In this document: positions 53,652-62,342 of the stretch, piece after piece
Layout: every line of letters starts with the position of its first letter
Numbering within the stretch: the stretch's first letter is position 1
Source of the DNA: Leisingera sp. JC1
GTDB lineage: Bacteria > Pseudomonadota > Alphaproteobacteria > Rhodobacterales > Rhodobacteraceae
Direction: 5' to 3'
Length of the DNA stretch: 64,000 nt
Assembly: GCF_001679925.1 (NCBI RefSeq)
Contig: NZ_LYUZ01000001.1
Coordinates: 222,421-286,420, forward strand
Position numbers and translations under genes: made by a program
Notes under the pieces: generated by a model
Database searches by the model: none
Told to the model about the DNA's origin: nothing
Seen by the model: the letters and a program-made list of their open reading frames with translations, nothing else

Positions 53652-55780
53652 CCCCCTTTGACACCATTCTGGCCGTCGACTGGTCTGCGGCCAAGCGCAG
53701 GCCCGCGCGGCCCAGCAAGGACGCGATCTGGCTGGGTATTGCACGCGGCGGCACCCCAGAGCAGCAAATCTACTGCCGCAGCCGGATAGAAGCAGAAGAG
53801 TGGATCAGCAGCTTCCTTGCCGCGGAGCAGGCTGCCGGGCGGCGGGTGCTGGCGGCCTTTGATTTCCCCTTCGGCTATCCGCGCGGATTTGCGCGCCGGA
53901 TCACCGGATCGGATGATCCCTTTGCCTTATGGGCATGGCTGGAAGAACGGATCGAAGACGCTGAGGACGGCAGCAACAACCGGTTCGGCGTCGCCTCCGA
54001 AATGAACCGGCAGTTTGCCGGCGCCGGTCCGTTCTGGGGCAAGCCGGACAAGAAGGCCTGGCCGGACATCCCCTACCGCAAAGCCGCTATAAGCTATGGC
54101 GAAGTGGCCGAACGGCGCAGCGCGGATCTGGCGGCCAGGGCAGCTTCCTCCTGTTTCCAGCTGTTTTTCAATCCGACGGTTGGCAGCCAGGTTCTGATGG
54201 GCCTGCCGGTCCTGCAGCGGTTGCGGCTCCGGCACCAGGCTGCCGTCTGGCCTTTCGAAAACATTGCGAACGCGCAAATTGTGTTCGCGGAAATTTGGCC
54301 AGGATTGATCGAATCCGCAGTCAAAGCCGCAATGGCTGTTGCAGGTGAGGGCGAAATACGCGACCGGGTGCAGATGCGGCTGTTGTCGCAAGCGCTCAGC
54401 CGCCTGCCGGCAGAGGAGCTGGCGGCAATGCTGGCTGCAGCGCCTGACGTAGCACAAGAGGAGGCCTGGATTTTGGGCACGGGGTATGAGGACCGCTTGA
54501 ATGCGCTGGCCGCAGAAGATCCGGGCGGGCTGACCCCGCCGCCGCTCAGCAATGACTGCTTCGCCCTGCCTGCGGGCGTCGACTGGACCCCGGTCGATGA
54601 CGCGCTGGCTTTGCTCAGGGACAGGCTGGGTCCGGTTACCGGAGCCGAAACTGTGCAGCTGGCAGAGGCGCTGGGCCGGGTGCTGGCGGAAGACGCTGTG
54701 GCCAAACGCTCCAACCCGCCGCTGCCGAATACCGCGGTGGACGGCTACGGATTTGCCGGCGGTCGGGCCGCGGGGCCGCAGGTGCTGCCGCTGGTGCAGG
54801 GCCGCGCCGCCGCCGGAGTTCCCTTTGACGGCACCGTGCCCGAAGGCAGCGCCATCCGCGTCCTGACCGGCGCCGCGCTGCCAGATGGCGTGGACACGGT
54901 GATCCTGGAGGAAGACGTCAACACCGACGGCACCCGGATCGCCTTCAACGGCCCCCTGAAACAGGGCGCCAACACCCGTAAAGCGGGCGAGGATGTCTGC
55001 GCAGGTGGGGTCATCCTGCCCGCAGGACGGGTCATCACCCCAGCCGATCTGGCGCTGGCCTCTGCCACCGGGCTGGCAGAGCTTACAGTTCGACTGCCGC
55101 TGCGCGTGGGTGTGCTCTCCACCGGTGATGAGCTGGTTGAGGCCGGGGAACCCGCAGGCAAGGGCCAGATTTTCGATGCCAACCGGCCAATGCTGCTGGC
55201 GCTGGTCCGCCAGTTGGGCTTTGTGCCGGTGGATCTGGGCAAGGCGCAGGACGACCGTGCGGCGCTGCGCGCACATCTGGACAGCGCAGCGGCAAAAACG
55301 GATGTGATCCTGACCTCCGGCGGGGCCTCTGCCGGGGATGAGGACCACATGTCTGCCCTGCTGCGTGAAGCAGGTGCAATGCAGGAATGGCGCATCGCGC
55401 TGAAGCCGGGGCGCCCGCTGGCGCTGGGCATGTGGAACGGCACACCGGTCTTCGGGCTGCCCGGAAACCCGGTGGCGGCGCTGGTTTGCACCCTGATCTT
55501 TGCCCGCCCCGCAATGGGGCTGATGGCGGGTACAGGCTGGCAGGCGCCGCAGGCGTTTGAGGTTCCAGCAGGTTTTGAAAAGCGCAAGAAACCCGGACGC
55601 CGTGAATACCTGCGCGCGCGGGTGCGGGACGGCAAGGCAGAAGTGTTCAAGTCCGAAGGTTCCGGGCGCATCAGCGGTCTCAGCTGGGCAGAAGGCCTGG
55701 TGGAACTCGGCGACGGCGCCGCGGAGATCAAGGCGGGTGATATGGTCCGCTTCATCCCCTACGGCAGTTTTGCTATGTGA
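53648..55780 (+). CDS. moeA: MoeA molybdotransferase fused to an N-terminal DUF429-like domain
   Basis: 710 residues, against about 400 for ordinary MoeA. MoeA begins near residue 310 and includes NTAVDGYGFA (361-370), STGDELVEAGEPAGKG and SGGASAGDEDH, the block expected for the molybdate-inserting enzyme. The N-terminal 300 residues resemble the RNase H-fold DUF429: AVDWSAAKR (Asp11), FDFPFGYPRG (Asp72), FAEIWPGL (Glu215) and a later RDRVQM (Asp239), an acidic set suited to a nuclease-like metal site. GTG start 53648 overlaps the mobB stop. Function of the extra domain is unknown. Confidence 0.92.
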   Translation: MTPFDTILAVDWSAAKRRPARPSKDAIWLGIARGGTPEQQIYCRSRIEAEEWISSFLAAEQAAGRRVLAAFDFPFGYPRGFARRITGSDDPFALWAWLEERIEDAEDGSNNRFGVASEMNRQFAGAGPFWGKPDKKAWPDIPYRKAAISYGEVAERRSADLAARAASSCFQLFFNPTVGSQVLMGLPVLQRLRLRHQAAVWPFENIANAQIVFAEIWPGLIESAVKAAMAVAGEGEIRDRVQMRLLSQALSRLPAEELAAMLAAAPDVAQEEAWILGTGYEDRLNALAAEDPGGLTPPPLSNDCFALPAGVDWTPVDDALALLRDRLGPVTGAETVQLAEALGRVLAEDAVAKRSNPPLPNTAVDGYGFAGGRAAGPQVLPLVQGRAAAGVPFDGTVPEGSAIRVLTGAALPDGVDTVILEEDVNTDGTRIAFNGPLKQGANTRKAGEDVCAGGVILPAGRVITPADLALASATGLAELTVRLPLRVGVLSTGDELVEAGEPAGKGQIFDANRPMLLALVRQLGFVPVDLGKAQDDRAALRAHLDSAAAKTDVILTSGGASAGDEDHMSALLREAGAMQEWRIALKPGRPLALGMWNGTPVFGLPGNPVAALVCTLIFARPAMGLMAGTGWQAPQAFEVPAGFEKRKKPGRREYLRARVRDGKAEVFKSEGSGRISGLSWAEGLVELGDGAAEIKAGDMVRFIPYGSFAM

Positions 55781-55787
55781 AAGGCGC

Positions 55788-55865
55788 GCTCCCGCCCGCG
55801 GTCCGGGGCATCAAAGATGCCTGCCCGCCGTTGGGCCGGGCGCAGCGCTGGCGCGCGGCGCGGCT
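55788..55865. repeat. Dispersed hairpin element, copy B
   Basis: GCTCCCGCCCGCGG, hairpin GGCATC-aaa-GATGCC (55807-55821), GCCCGCCGTTGGGCCGGGCGC, then a GC-rich segment (GCGCTGGCGCGCGGCGCGGC). It begins eight bases after the moeA stop, in the gap before the convergent coiled-coil gene. About 70 of its bases align with copy C. The following ACCTTTTGAAAATACTCG resembles a stretch after copy C. Confidence 0.72.
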
Positions 55866-55940
55866 GCTCTCCATTTTTCACCTTTTGAAAATACTCGCGT
55901 CCCGCTGCCCGGCAGGCAGCACCTGAAAGGCGCGTTCTTT

Positions 55941-56978
55941 CTAGTCAAAGGTCCCGGCAACCCGGCCCACCAGCATGAAGGCGCGGGCAGTGCGGGTGTT
56001 GCCAAGGGCCGAAATCTCGCCGTCGGTCGCCTCGGCCTCGAAATCGGCAAACATCTGGTCGAACCGGCGCAGGAAGTGGTGCGCCGCATCCCGGAAGATC
56101 GGGTCCTGCTTCATACGTGCTGCGGTCAGCGCCAGGGAGGTCCGGTCGCGCACTCCGCCAAGCGCGGCCACCGCACGCCCGCGCGCGCCTTGTGCAAACT
56201 GGCGCCAGATCTCGGGCCGGGCCATGTCCGGGCGCAGGTCGTCCATGTAGATGCCGTCCTGGCTGAGCAGCGTCAGCACATCCTGCGCTGCCTGGATCAC
56301 CTGCGCCGCCTTGCGGTCCTTGAGTGCCGCGCGCAGGGCGGCAAAGCCTTCGGTGTCCTCGGCGGTTTCCGGGAAATTCAGGGCCCGGATGAACTGCTCG
56401 GCAGGCAAGGGCGGCGCGGTGTCTGCGGCCTGGGTGCCAAGCGCCAGCGAGCCCTGCTCGGCGGCGGTCATCTCTGCCGCCTCTGCCGGGATGGCCGGGC
56501 GCAGCGGATTGGCGCGGCGGCTGGTCTGGAAGGTCGCCAATGCGGTTTCGGTCTTGCGGGTGGCCTCGGCGATTTCCTCCAGCCGCTTGGCAACTGAGGT
56601 TTCCGCCACCGCCGCATGCTGCTGCGCCTGCGCCAGGTAGCTTTGGCGCAGCCCGTCGATGGCGGCCTGCAGCTGCTCGCTCTCTTCCCGCATCACCCGG
56701 GCCGAGCGCGCGGCAGAGGCCGCAACCCACAGCATCGCCAGGGGCAGCACCACTGCCAGCACGCTGATGATCAAATCCGCCCACTGCGAAAGCCCGGCAT
56801 CTTCGGGCGCCAGCACAAACGCTCCGGTCACCACCAGCAGCCACAGTGCGCCCAGCCCGATGGCCGCCAGTTCCGCACCGCCCAGGCCGTTGGCCGCTGT
56901 GGGGCCGTCAAGGCGGCGCAGCGGCTGGCTGCCGCCTGGTTTCTGGCCGGAACCCGGACTGCTGCTGGAGCCTGTCAT
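55941..56978 (-). CDS. Membrane protein with coiled coil (unknown)
   Basis: 345 residues. Two membrane helices near the N-terminus (about residues 38-57 and 67-87), then a coiled coil (about 98-150, rich in Glu/Gln/Ala) and an alpha-helical C-terminal domain starting around ALNFPETAEDTEGFAALRAALKDRK. The first 30 residues are polar and disordered. No catalytic motif is visible. It lies 19 bases after greA on the same strand, and copy B of the hairpin element separates it from moeA. Possibly a cell-envelope or division-related protein; no family identified. Confidence 0.75.
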   Translation of the reverse strand: MTGSSSSPGSGQKPGGSQPLRRLDGPTAANGLGGAELAAIGLGALWLLVVTGAFVLAPEDAGLSQWADLIISVLAVVLPLAMLWVAASAARSARVMREESEQLQAAIDGLRQSYLAQAQQHAAVAETSVAKRLEEIAEATRKTETALATFQTSRRANPLRPAIPAEAAEMTAAEQGSLALGTQAADTAPPLPAEQFIRALNFPETAEDTEGFAALRAALKDRKAAQVIQAAQDVLTLLSQDGIYMDDLRPDMARPEIWRQFAQGARGRAVAALGGVRDRTSLALTAARMKQDPIFRDAAHHFLRRFDQMFADFEAEATDGEISALGNTRTARAFMLVGRVAGTFD

Positions 56979-56997
56979 GACCTTGCGGCCTCCCGGA

Positions 56998-57468
56998 TCA
57001 GGAATAGACGATCTTGAGAATCTCGTAGGCGCGCTCGCCGCCGGGCGTGCGCACTTCCACACTGTCGCCTTCGTCCTTGCCGATCAAGGCGCGTGCAATC
57101 GGGGATTTGATGTTCAAAAGACCCGCTTCGATATTGGCCTCATGCTCGCCCACGATCTGCCAGGTCTTTTCTTCGTCGGTGTCCTCGTCCACCACGGTCA
57201 CCTTGGCGCCGAACTTGATGGCGCCGGACAGCTTGGCCGGGTTGATCACATCGGCCAGCGACAGGATGCCTTCCAGCTCCTTGATTCGGCCCTCGATGAA
57301 GGACTGCTTTTCGCGGGCGGAGTGGTATTCGGCATTCTCCGACAGGTCGCCCAGCTCGCGCGCTTCGGCAATCGCCTGGATGATGGCCGGGCGTTCGACG
57401 GATTTCAGGTTCTTCAGTTCGCTTTCCAGCGCGGCGTGACCCGTGGGGGTCATCGGGATCTTTTCCAT
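56998..57468 (-). CDS. greA: Transcription elongation factor GreA
   Basis: 156 residues. Inserts its coiled coil into the RNA polymerase secondary channel and triggers cleavage of backtracked RNA. The coiled-coil half ([49 protein letters not shown], about 13-61, split by turns) carries the tip residues DLSENAEY, and the C-terminal FKBP-like half ends in [15 protein letters not shown]. Length is exactly normal for GreA. ATG 57468 was chosen for that reason. Confidence 0.96.
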   Translation of the reverse strand: MEKIPMTPTGHAALESELKNLKSVERPAIIQAIAEARELGDLSENAEYHSAREKQSFIEGRIKELEGILSLADVINPAKLSGAIKFGAKVTVVDEDTDEEKTWQIVGEHEANIEAGLLNIKSPIARALIGKDEGDSVEVRTPGGERAYEILKIVYS

Positions 57469-57713
57469 GTGGTTGGTCCAGGTCGCTCTATTGTTCTTGT
57501 CAGTATGAAAACCGCAGCCCCGCAGCATCTGCCGCGGGGCCTCCGGTCCGGTTGACATTTACCTGACCCAATCCTGCGCCCGAATTCAAGTGGCCGCAGG
57601 GCTTTGCCGCACGCAATTCCGCCTAACGCGGCAGATTGTGCGGCTTTTCCACAGGTTTGCGCGGAAAAATACCGCGGGCAGGGGGCGCAGACCCCGCCGC
57701 CAGCCACAGCAGA

Positions 57714-58094
57714 TCAATCATATTGCACCGCCTCGTATTCGATGCCGTTCTCATCATGGAAGTAGAACCGGCGGCCCGGCTCATAATCGCCATGGTTCAT
57801 CGGGGTGAAGCCGGCGGCCTTAACCGCGGCCTCAGTGGCGTCCAGATCCTCAACGATCACCGCCAGATGGTTCAGCCCGCCAATGATGCCATAGCTTTCC
57901 GGCGCTTTGCCTGCCGCAGTGCGCGGCGTGTAAAGCGCGAGGTAGCTGTTTTCCCCGCCCACATGCACGGTGTAGCCGCCGTTTTTCGCCTCGCCCTCCC
58001 AGCGCACATGCCAGCCAAAGATCTTTTCCATCCAGGCGGCGGTGCCATTGGGGTCCGCCACGGTGACATTCGCATGTTCCAAAACTGCGCTCAT
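57714..58094 (-). CDS. VOC-family (glyoxalase-like) protein
   Basis: 126 residues with two beta-alpha-beta-beta-beta modules of the vicinal-oxygen-chelate fold: LEHANVTVADPNGTAAWMEKIFGW (about 5-28) and LNHLAVIVEDLDATEAAVKAAGF (about 71-93). Metal ligands of the type His7 and Glu near the end (GIEYEAVQY) are visible. Likely a glyoxalase, dioxygenase or resistance protein. It diverges from soxR and its promoter contains a SoxR-like dyad, which suggests redox-cycling drugs or superoxide as inducers. Confidence 0.88.
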   Translation of the reverse strand: MSAVLEHANVTVADPNGTAAWMEKIFGWHVRWEGEAKNGGYTVHVGGENSYLALYTPRTAAGKAPESYGIIGGLNHLAVIVEDLDATEAAVKAAGFTPMNHGDYEPGRRFYFHDENGIEYEAVQYD

Positions 58095-58137
58095 CGTAAA
58101 TCTCCTTCTGCTCTGAGCAAACCTGTTGATGCGACTC

Positions 58138-58168
58138 ACCGTAATTCCTAAACCTAACTTTAGCTCAA
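58138..58168 (-). promoter_or_regulatory. SoxR-type promoter/operator of the VOC gene
   Basis: On the minus strand: -35 TTGAGC, a 19-base spacer, -10-like TACGGT. The spacer contains a dyad CTAAA-N6-TTTAG at 58148-58163. A 19-base spacer is the hallmark of MerR-type activation, and the sequence parallels the E. coli soxS promoter (dyad, then GGAATTA). soxR lies just beyond. Confidence 0.72.
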
Positions 58169-58191
58169 GGAATTTCTTCAGGGAGTTTGCC

Positions 58192-58671
58192 ATGCCCCGA
58201 TCCGCAGGTATTTCCATCGGCTATCTGGCCGAACGCACCGGCCTCGCCGTCTCGGCCATCCGCTACTATGAGGCGCAAGGTTTGGTGGAGCCCTGGCGCA
58301 ACGCTGGCGGCCAGCGCCGCTTCCACCGGGCCGACATCCGGCGGATGAGCTTCATCATGATTGCGCAGCAATTCGGTTTTTCGCTTCCGGAAATCCGCGG
58401 GTTCCTGCGCAGCCTGCCAGGTGGCCGCACACCGACCAAGGAAGACTGGGCCTGCATTTCGGACAGCTTCCGCAGCCACCTGGATCAGCGAATCGAAACC
58501 CTCGTCAAACTGCGCGACAATCTGGATGGCTGCATAGGCTGCGGCTGTCTTTCGCTTCCGAATTGCAAACTTTACAACCCCGAAGACCGGGCGGCACAGA
58601 AGGGGCAGGGACCCCGTTACCTGATGGGAGACCGCCCTGAGACAGAGGCTGCGGCGGAAAATGATCCTTGA
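58192..58671 (+). CDS. soxR: Redox-sensing MerR-family regulator SoxR
   Basis: 159 residues. N-terminal winged helix-turn-helix (ISIGYLAERTGLAVSAIRYYEAQGLV, about 7-32) and a long dimerisation helix. The [2Fe-2S] cluster motif Cys-x2-Cys-x-Cys-x5-Cys is complete: Cys114, 117, 119 and 125 in DGCIGCGCLSLPNC. It responds to redox-active compounds or superoxide. It starts 28 bases from the dyad and diverges from the VOC gene, so it likely controls that gene and itself. Confidence 0.96.
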   Translation: MPRSAGISIGYLAERTGLAVSAIRYYEAQGLVEPWRNAGGQRRFHRADIRRMSFIMIAQQFGFSLPEIRGFLRSLPGGRTPTKEDWACISDSFRSHLDQRIETLVKLRDNLDGCIGCGCLSLPNCKLYNPEDRAAQKGQGPRYLMGDRPETEAAAENDP

Positions 58672-58840
58672 GTGACGAAAATGGACGCACTTTTTGTCTC
58701 AGTTGCCTGTTTTACAGGTGTTTGACGCGGAGTTTGGATTGACCCAAGGGGGCGCCAAACGCTAAGCAGCCGCGAAAGAAAATTGCGCCCGCATGACCCT
58801 GTGGGGCCGGTAGCGAACAGAAAGCCAAGGAGCGCCGCAA

Positions 58841-60490
58841 ATGGCCGAGATTGAACGCGAAGCGATGGAATACGACGTGGTGATCGTCGGGGCCGGCCCT
58901 GCCGGTCTGTCTGCGGCCATCCGCCTGAAACAACTGGACGCCGACCTGCAGGTTGTTGTCCTGGAAAAAGGCTCCGAGGTCGGCGCGCATATCCTGTCCG
59001 GCGCGGTGCTGGACCCTTGCGGCCTGAACGCGCTGATCCCCGACTGGAAGGAAAAAGGCGCACCGCTGAACGTGGAAGTCAAGGAAGACAACTTCCTGAT
59101 GCTGGGCGAGGCCGGCCAGGTCCGCATCCCCAACTTCCCGATGCCGCCGCTGATGAACAACCACGGCAACTACATCGTCTCCATGGGCAACGTCTGCCGC
59201 TGGATGGCAGAGCAGGCCGAGGAAATGGGTGTCGAGATCTTCCCGGGCATGGCGTGCTCTGAGCTGGTCTACGGCGACAATGGCGAAGTCAAAGGCGTGG
59301 TTGCCGGCGAGTTCGGCAAGAACCCTGACGGCACCCCCGGCCCGTCTTACGAGCCCGGCATGGAACTGCACGGCAAATACGTCTTCCTCTCCGAAGGCGT
59401 GCGCGGCTCGCTGTCCAAGGAAGTGATTGCCAAATACGGCCTCTCCGACGGCAAAGAGCCGCAGAAATACGGCGTCGGCATGAAGGAGATCTGGGAGATC
59501 GACCCAGCCAAGCACAAGGAAGGCACCGTCACCCACACCATGGGCTGGCCGCTGGGCTCCAACGCGGGCGGCGGCTCGTTCATCTACCACCTGGACAACA
59601 ACCAGGTTTACGTGGGCTTCGTGGTGCACCTGAACTACAAGAACCCGCACCTGTTCCCCTACATGGAATTCCAGCGCTTCAAACACCACCCGGTGGTTGC
59701 TGATCTGCTGAAGGGCGGTAAGCGCGTTGCCTACGGCGCCCGCGCCATCACCGAAGGCGGCTGGCAGTCGATGCCGAAACTGGTCGCACCGGGCGTGGCG
59801 CTCTTGGGCTGCTCCGCGGGCATGGTCAACGTGCCGCGCATCAAGGGCAACCACAACGCGATGCTGTCGGGCAAGGCCGCGGCCGAAGCCGCCTTTGACG
59901 CGATCAAGGCTGAGCGTTCCGGCGACGAGCTGACCGCCTATGAGGCCGACGTGCGCGAAGGCGCTATCGGCAAGGACCTCAAGATGGTCCGCAACGTCAA
60001 GCCGATGTGGTCCAAGTGGGGCCTCACCGCGTCGCTGGCACTGGGCGGCCTGGACATGTGGACCAACAACCTCTTTGGCTTCTCCTTCTTCGGCACCCTG
60101 GGCCACGGCAAGAACGACGCCCAGTCGACCGAGGAAGCCTCCAAGCACAAGCCCATCGATTACCCCAAGCCCGATGGCGTGCTGTCGTTTGACCGCCTGA
60201 CCAACGTCAGCTTCTCGATGACCAACCACGAGGAAAGCCAGCCCTGCCACCTGCGCCTGGGCAATGAGGACACTCCGATCTCGGTCAACCTGCCGAAATT
60301 TGCGGAACCGGCGCAGCGCTACTGCCCGGCCGGTGTTTACGAGGTGGTCGAAAAGGACGGCAAGCCTGAGTTCGTGGTGAACTTCCAGAACTGCGTCCAC
60401 TGCAAGACCTGCGACATCAAGGACCCGTCCCAGAACATCACCTGGACCACGCCGCAGGGCGGCGACGGCCCGAACTACCCGAACATGTAA
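58841..60490 (+). CDS. Electron transfer flavoprotein-ubiquinone oxidoreductase
   Basis: 549 residues. Passes electrons from reduced ETF to ubiquinone at the inner membrane. FAD motif VVIVGAGPAGLSAAIRLKQ (about 13-31), ubiquinone-binding helices in the middle, and the C-terminal 4Fe-4S ligands in YCPAGVYE and CVHCKTCDIKDPSQN. It follows the SoxR gene on the same strand but after 169 bases, so it is probably its own unit. It supplies the quinone pool that UbiA and the polyprenyl synthase of this window build. Confidence 0.96.
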   Translation: MAEIEREAMEYDVVIVGAGPAGLSAAIRLKQLDADLQVVVLEKGSEVGAHILSGAVLDPCGLNALIPDWKEKGAPLNVEVKEDNFLMLGEAGQVRIPNFPMPPLMNNHGNYIVSMGNVCRWMAEQAEEMGVEIFPGMACSELVYGDNGEVKGVVAGEFGKNPDGTPGPSYEPGMELHGKYVFLSEGVRGSLSKEVIAKYGLSDGKEPQKYGVGMKEIWEIDPAKHKEGTVTHTMGWPLGSNAGGGSFIYHLDNNQVYVGFVVHLNYKNPHLFPYMEFQRFKHHPVVADLLKGGKRVAYGARAITEGGWQSMPKLVAPGVALLGCSAGMVNVPRIKGNHNAMLSGKAAAEAAFDAIKAERSGDELTAYEADVREGAIGKDLKMVRNVKPMWSKWGLTASLALGGLDMWTNNLFGFSFFGTLGHGKNDAQSTEEASKHKPIDYPKPDGVLSFDRLTNVSFSMTNHEESQPCHLRLGNEDTPISVNLPKFAEPAQRYCPAGVYEVVEKDGKPEFVVNFQNCVHCKTCDIKDPSQNITWTTPQGGDGPNYPNM

Positions 60491-60529
60491 CGGGAACGTT
60501 AGCATTTCGGCGTGGTTTCGCCGGATTTT

Positions 60530-60555
60530 ATGGGGCGGTCCTTGGACCGCCCCAT
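60530..60555 (+). terminator. Perfect 12-bp hairpin after ETF-QO
   Basis: ATGGGGCGGTCC, loop TT, GGACCGCCCCAT. No T-run follows; a TTGACG (60562-60567) with TCTTAG (60585-60590), 17 bases apart, comes right after and may be the promoter of the TPR gene. Confidence 0.55.
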
Positions 60556-60626
60556 TGCGTGTTGACGGGCACCGCACTACGCTTTCTTAGAAGAGCAAAG
60601 AGCAGTAAACCGTAAGGGGGTCCCCA

Positions 60627-62342
60627 GTGCCCGTATCCATTCTTCGCACCCTGTCCTGTGCGGCCCTGATGGCCGCAACCGCCGCACCTTCCGTGCAGGC
60701 CGAGGGACTGGCAGGATCCTACCTGGCCGGCCGGGCCGCGACCTACGGCAGCGACTTTGCTGCCGCCGCGCTCTATTACACCCAGGCGCTTGCGCGCGAC
60801 CCGCAGAACCCGCTCTTGATGGAAAACGTCGTGTTTGCGCAGCTGGCGATGGGCAAGGCGGACCTCGCCGTGCCGGTGGCCGAACGGCTGCGCCAGACCG
60901 GCGCCCGCAGCCAGGTGGCGAACATCGTTCTGGCGGGCGGTCTTGCAGCCAAAGGCGACTACCAGGCGATCCTGGACCGCGACTTGGAGCGGGAAGCGAT
61001 CCACCCGCTGGTGGACGGTCTGCTGCAAGGCTGGGCCTATGTCGGCGCGGGGTCTGTCTCCAGCGCGCTGGAAACCTTTGACCGGCTTGCCAAGGACGGC
61101 AGCCTGAAACCCTTCGTGCTCTATCACCGCGCCCTGGCGCTGGCCTCGGCCGGCGACTACGGCGGGGCGGAAGCGCTGTTTGCCGCCGAGGATGGCCGCC
61201 TCGCCACCCTCAGCCGCCGCGCCGCGGTGGCGCGGGTGCAGATCCTGTCGCAGCTGAACCGCAACGACGACGCCCGCGAGGCGCTGGCCGCCGCTTTCGG
61301 CAACAGCCTCGACCCGGGCCTGGAGGCGCTGGACGCGCAGCTCGCTGCCGGTGAAACTCTTGCCTACACCATCGCGCCCAGCCCGCAGGAGGGCATTGCC
61401 GAGGTGTTCTTCACTCTCGGTGCGGCGCTGAACGGCGATACCGCCAATGACTATGTGCTGATGTATGCCCGAATGGCAGCCTCGCTGCGCCCGGACCATG
61501 TGGATGCCATCCTGCTCAGCGCGGGCCTCTTGGACCAGCTGGGCCGTTATGAGCTGTCGGTTGCCACTTACAAGCAGGTGCCCGCCACCCATCCGGACTA
61601 CCACGCCGCCGAAATGGGCCGGGCCGAGGCGCTGCGCCGTGCTGCCAAGCCGGACGCCGCGATTGAGGTGCTGGAGAAACTGGCCCGCGACTTCCCCGAT
61701 CAGCCCAGCGTGAACATCAGCCTCGGCGACCTGCTGCGCCAGCAGGAAGACTATGCCGCCGCTGCCCGTGCCTATGACAAGGCGCTGGACAAGACGCCGG
61801 AGGACTCCTCCAGCCGCTGGTTCCTGTTCTATGCCCGCGGCATCTGCCACGAACGTCTGGACCAGTGGCCGCAGGCTGAGGCCGACTTCCGCGCCTCGCT
61901 GGAACTGGACCCGAACCGGCCGCAGGTGCTGAACTACCTTGGCTATTCCCTGGTCGAGAAAAGCAGCAAGCTGGATGAGGCGCTGGATATGATCGAACGC
62001 GCCGTTGCCGCGCGGCCCGACTCCGGCTTCATCGTCGACTCGTTGGGCTGGGTGCTCTACCGCATGGGCAAGTTCGAAGAGGCCGTCGCGCATATGGAGC
62101 GTGCAGTGGAGCTGATGCCGGTCGATCCGGTGGTCAACGACCACCTCGGTGACGTCTACTGGGCCGTGGGCCGCGCGCGCGAGGCGGAGTTCCAGTGGAA
62201 GCGGGCGCTCTCCTTCATCGACCCGGAGGACACCGACGGCGAAGCCGACCCCGAGCGCATCCGCCGCAAGCTGGAAGTGGGCCTCGATGCGGTTCTGGCC
62301 GAGGAAGGAGCCCAGCCCCTGAAGGTGGCCAATGGCGGCTGA
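60627..62342 (+). CDS. Exported tetratricopeptide-repeat protein
   Basis: 571 residues. Signal peptide MPVSILRTLSCAALMAATAA ending near SVQA. Several TPR units follow, for example AAALYYTQALARDPQNPLL (about 47-65), LLRQQEDYAAAARAYDKALDKTPED (about 370-394) and NYLGYSLVEKSSKLDEALDMIERAVAARPD. The sequence AKPDAAIEVLEKLARDFPDQPSV is another unit. GTG start preceded by AAGGGGG. A periplasmic scaffold; the partner is not known. Its end overlaps ispE by 11 bases. Confidence 0.9.
   Translation: MPVSILRTLSCAALMAATAAPSVQAEGLAGSYLAGRAATYGSDFAAAALYYTQALARDPQNPLLMENVVFAQLAMGKADLAVPVAERLRQTGARSQVANIVLAGGLAAKGDYQAILDRDLEREAIHPLVDGLLQGWAYVGAGSVSSALETFDRLAKDGSLKPFVLYHRALALASAGDYGGAEALFAAEDGRLATLSRRAAVARVQILSQLNRNDDAREALAAAFGNSLDPGLEALDAQLAAGETLAYTIAPSPQEGIAEVFFTLGAALNGDTANDYVLMYARMAASLRPDHVDAILLSAGLLDQLGRYELSVATYKQVPATHPDYHAAEMGRAEALRRAAKPDAAIEVLEKLARDFPDQPSVNISLGDLLRQQEDYAAAARAYDKALDKTPEDSSSRWFLFYARGICHERLDQWPQAEADFRASLELDPNRPQVLNYLGYSLVEKSSKLDEALDMIERAVAARPDSGFIVDSLGWVLYRMGKFEEAVAHMERAVELMPVDPVVNDHLGDVYWAVGRAREAEFQWKRALSFIDPEDTDGEADPERIRRKLEVGLDAVLAEEGAQPLKVANGG

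Noticed and set aside
58706-58718. CCTGT-ttt-ACAGG after soxR as a terminator
   Set aside because: Only five base pairs and no T-run.
58712-60577. 621-codon minus-strand frame opposite ETF-QO
   Set aside because: Same antisense-shadow composition; the plus-strand protein is a clear full-length ETF-QO.
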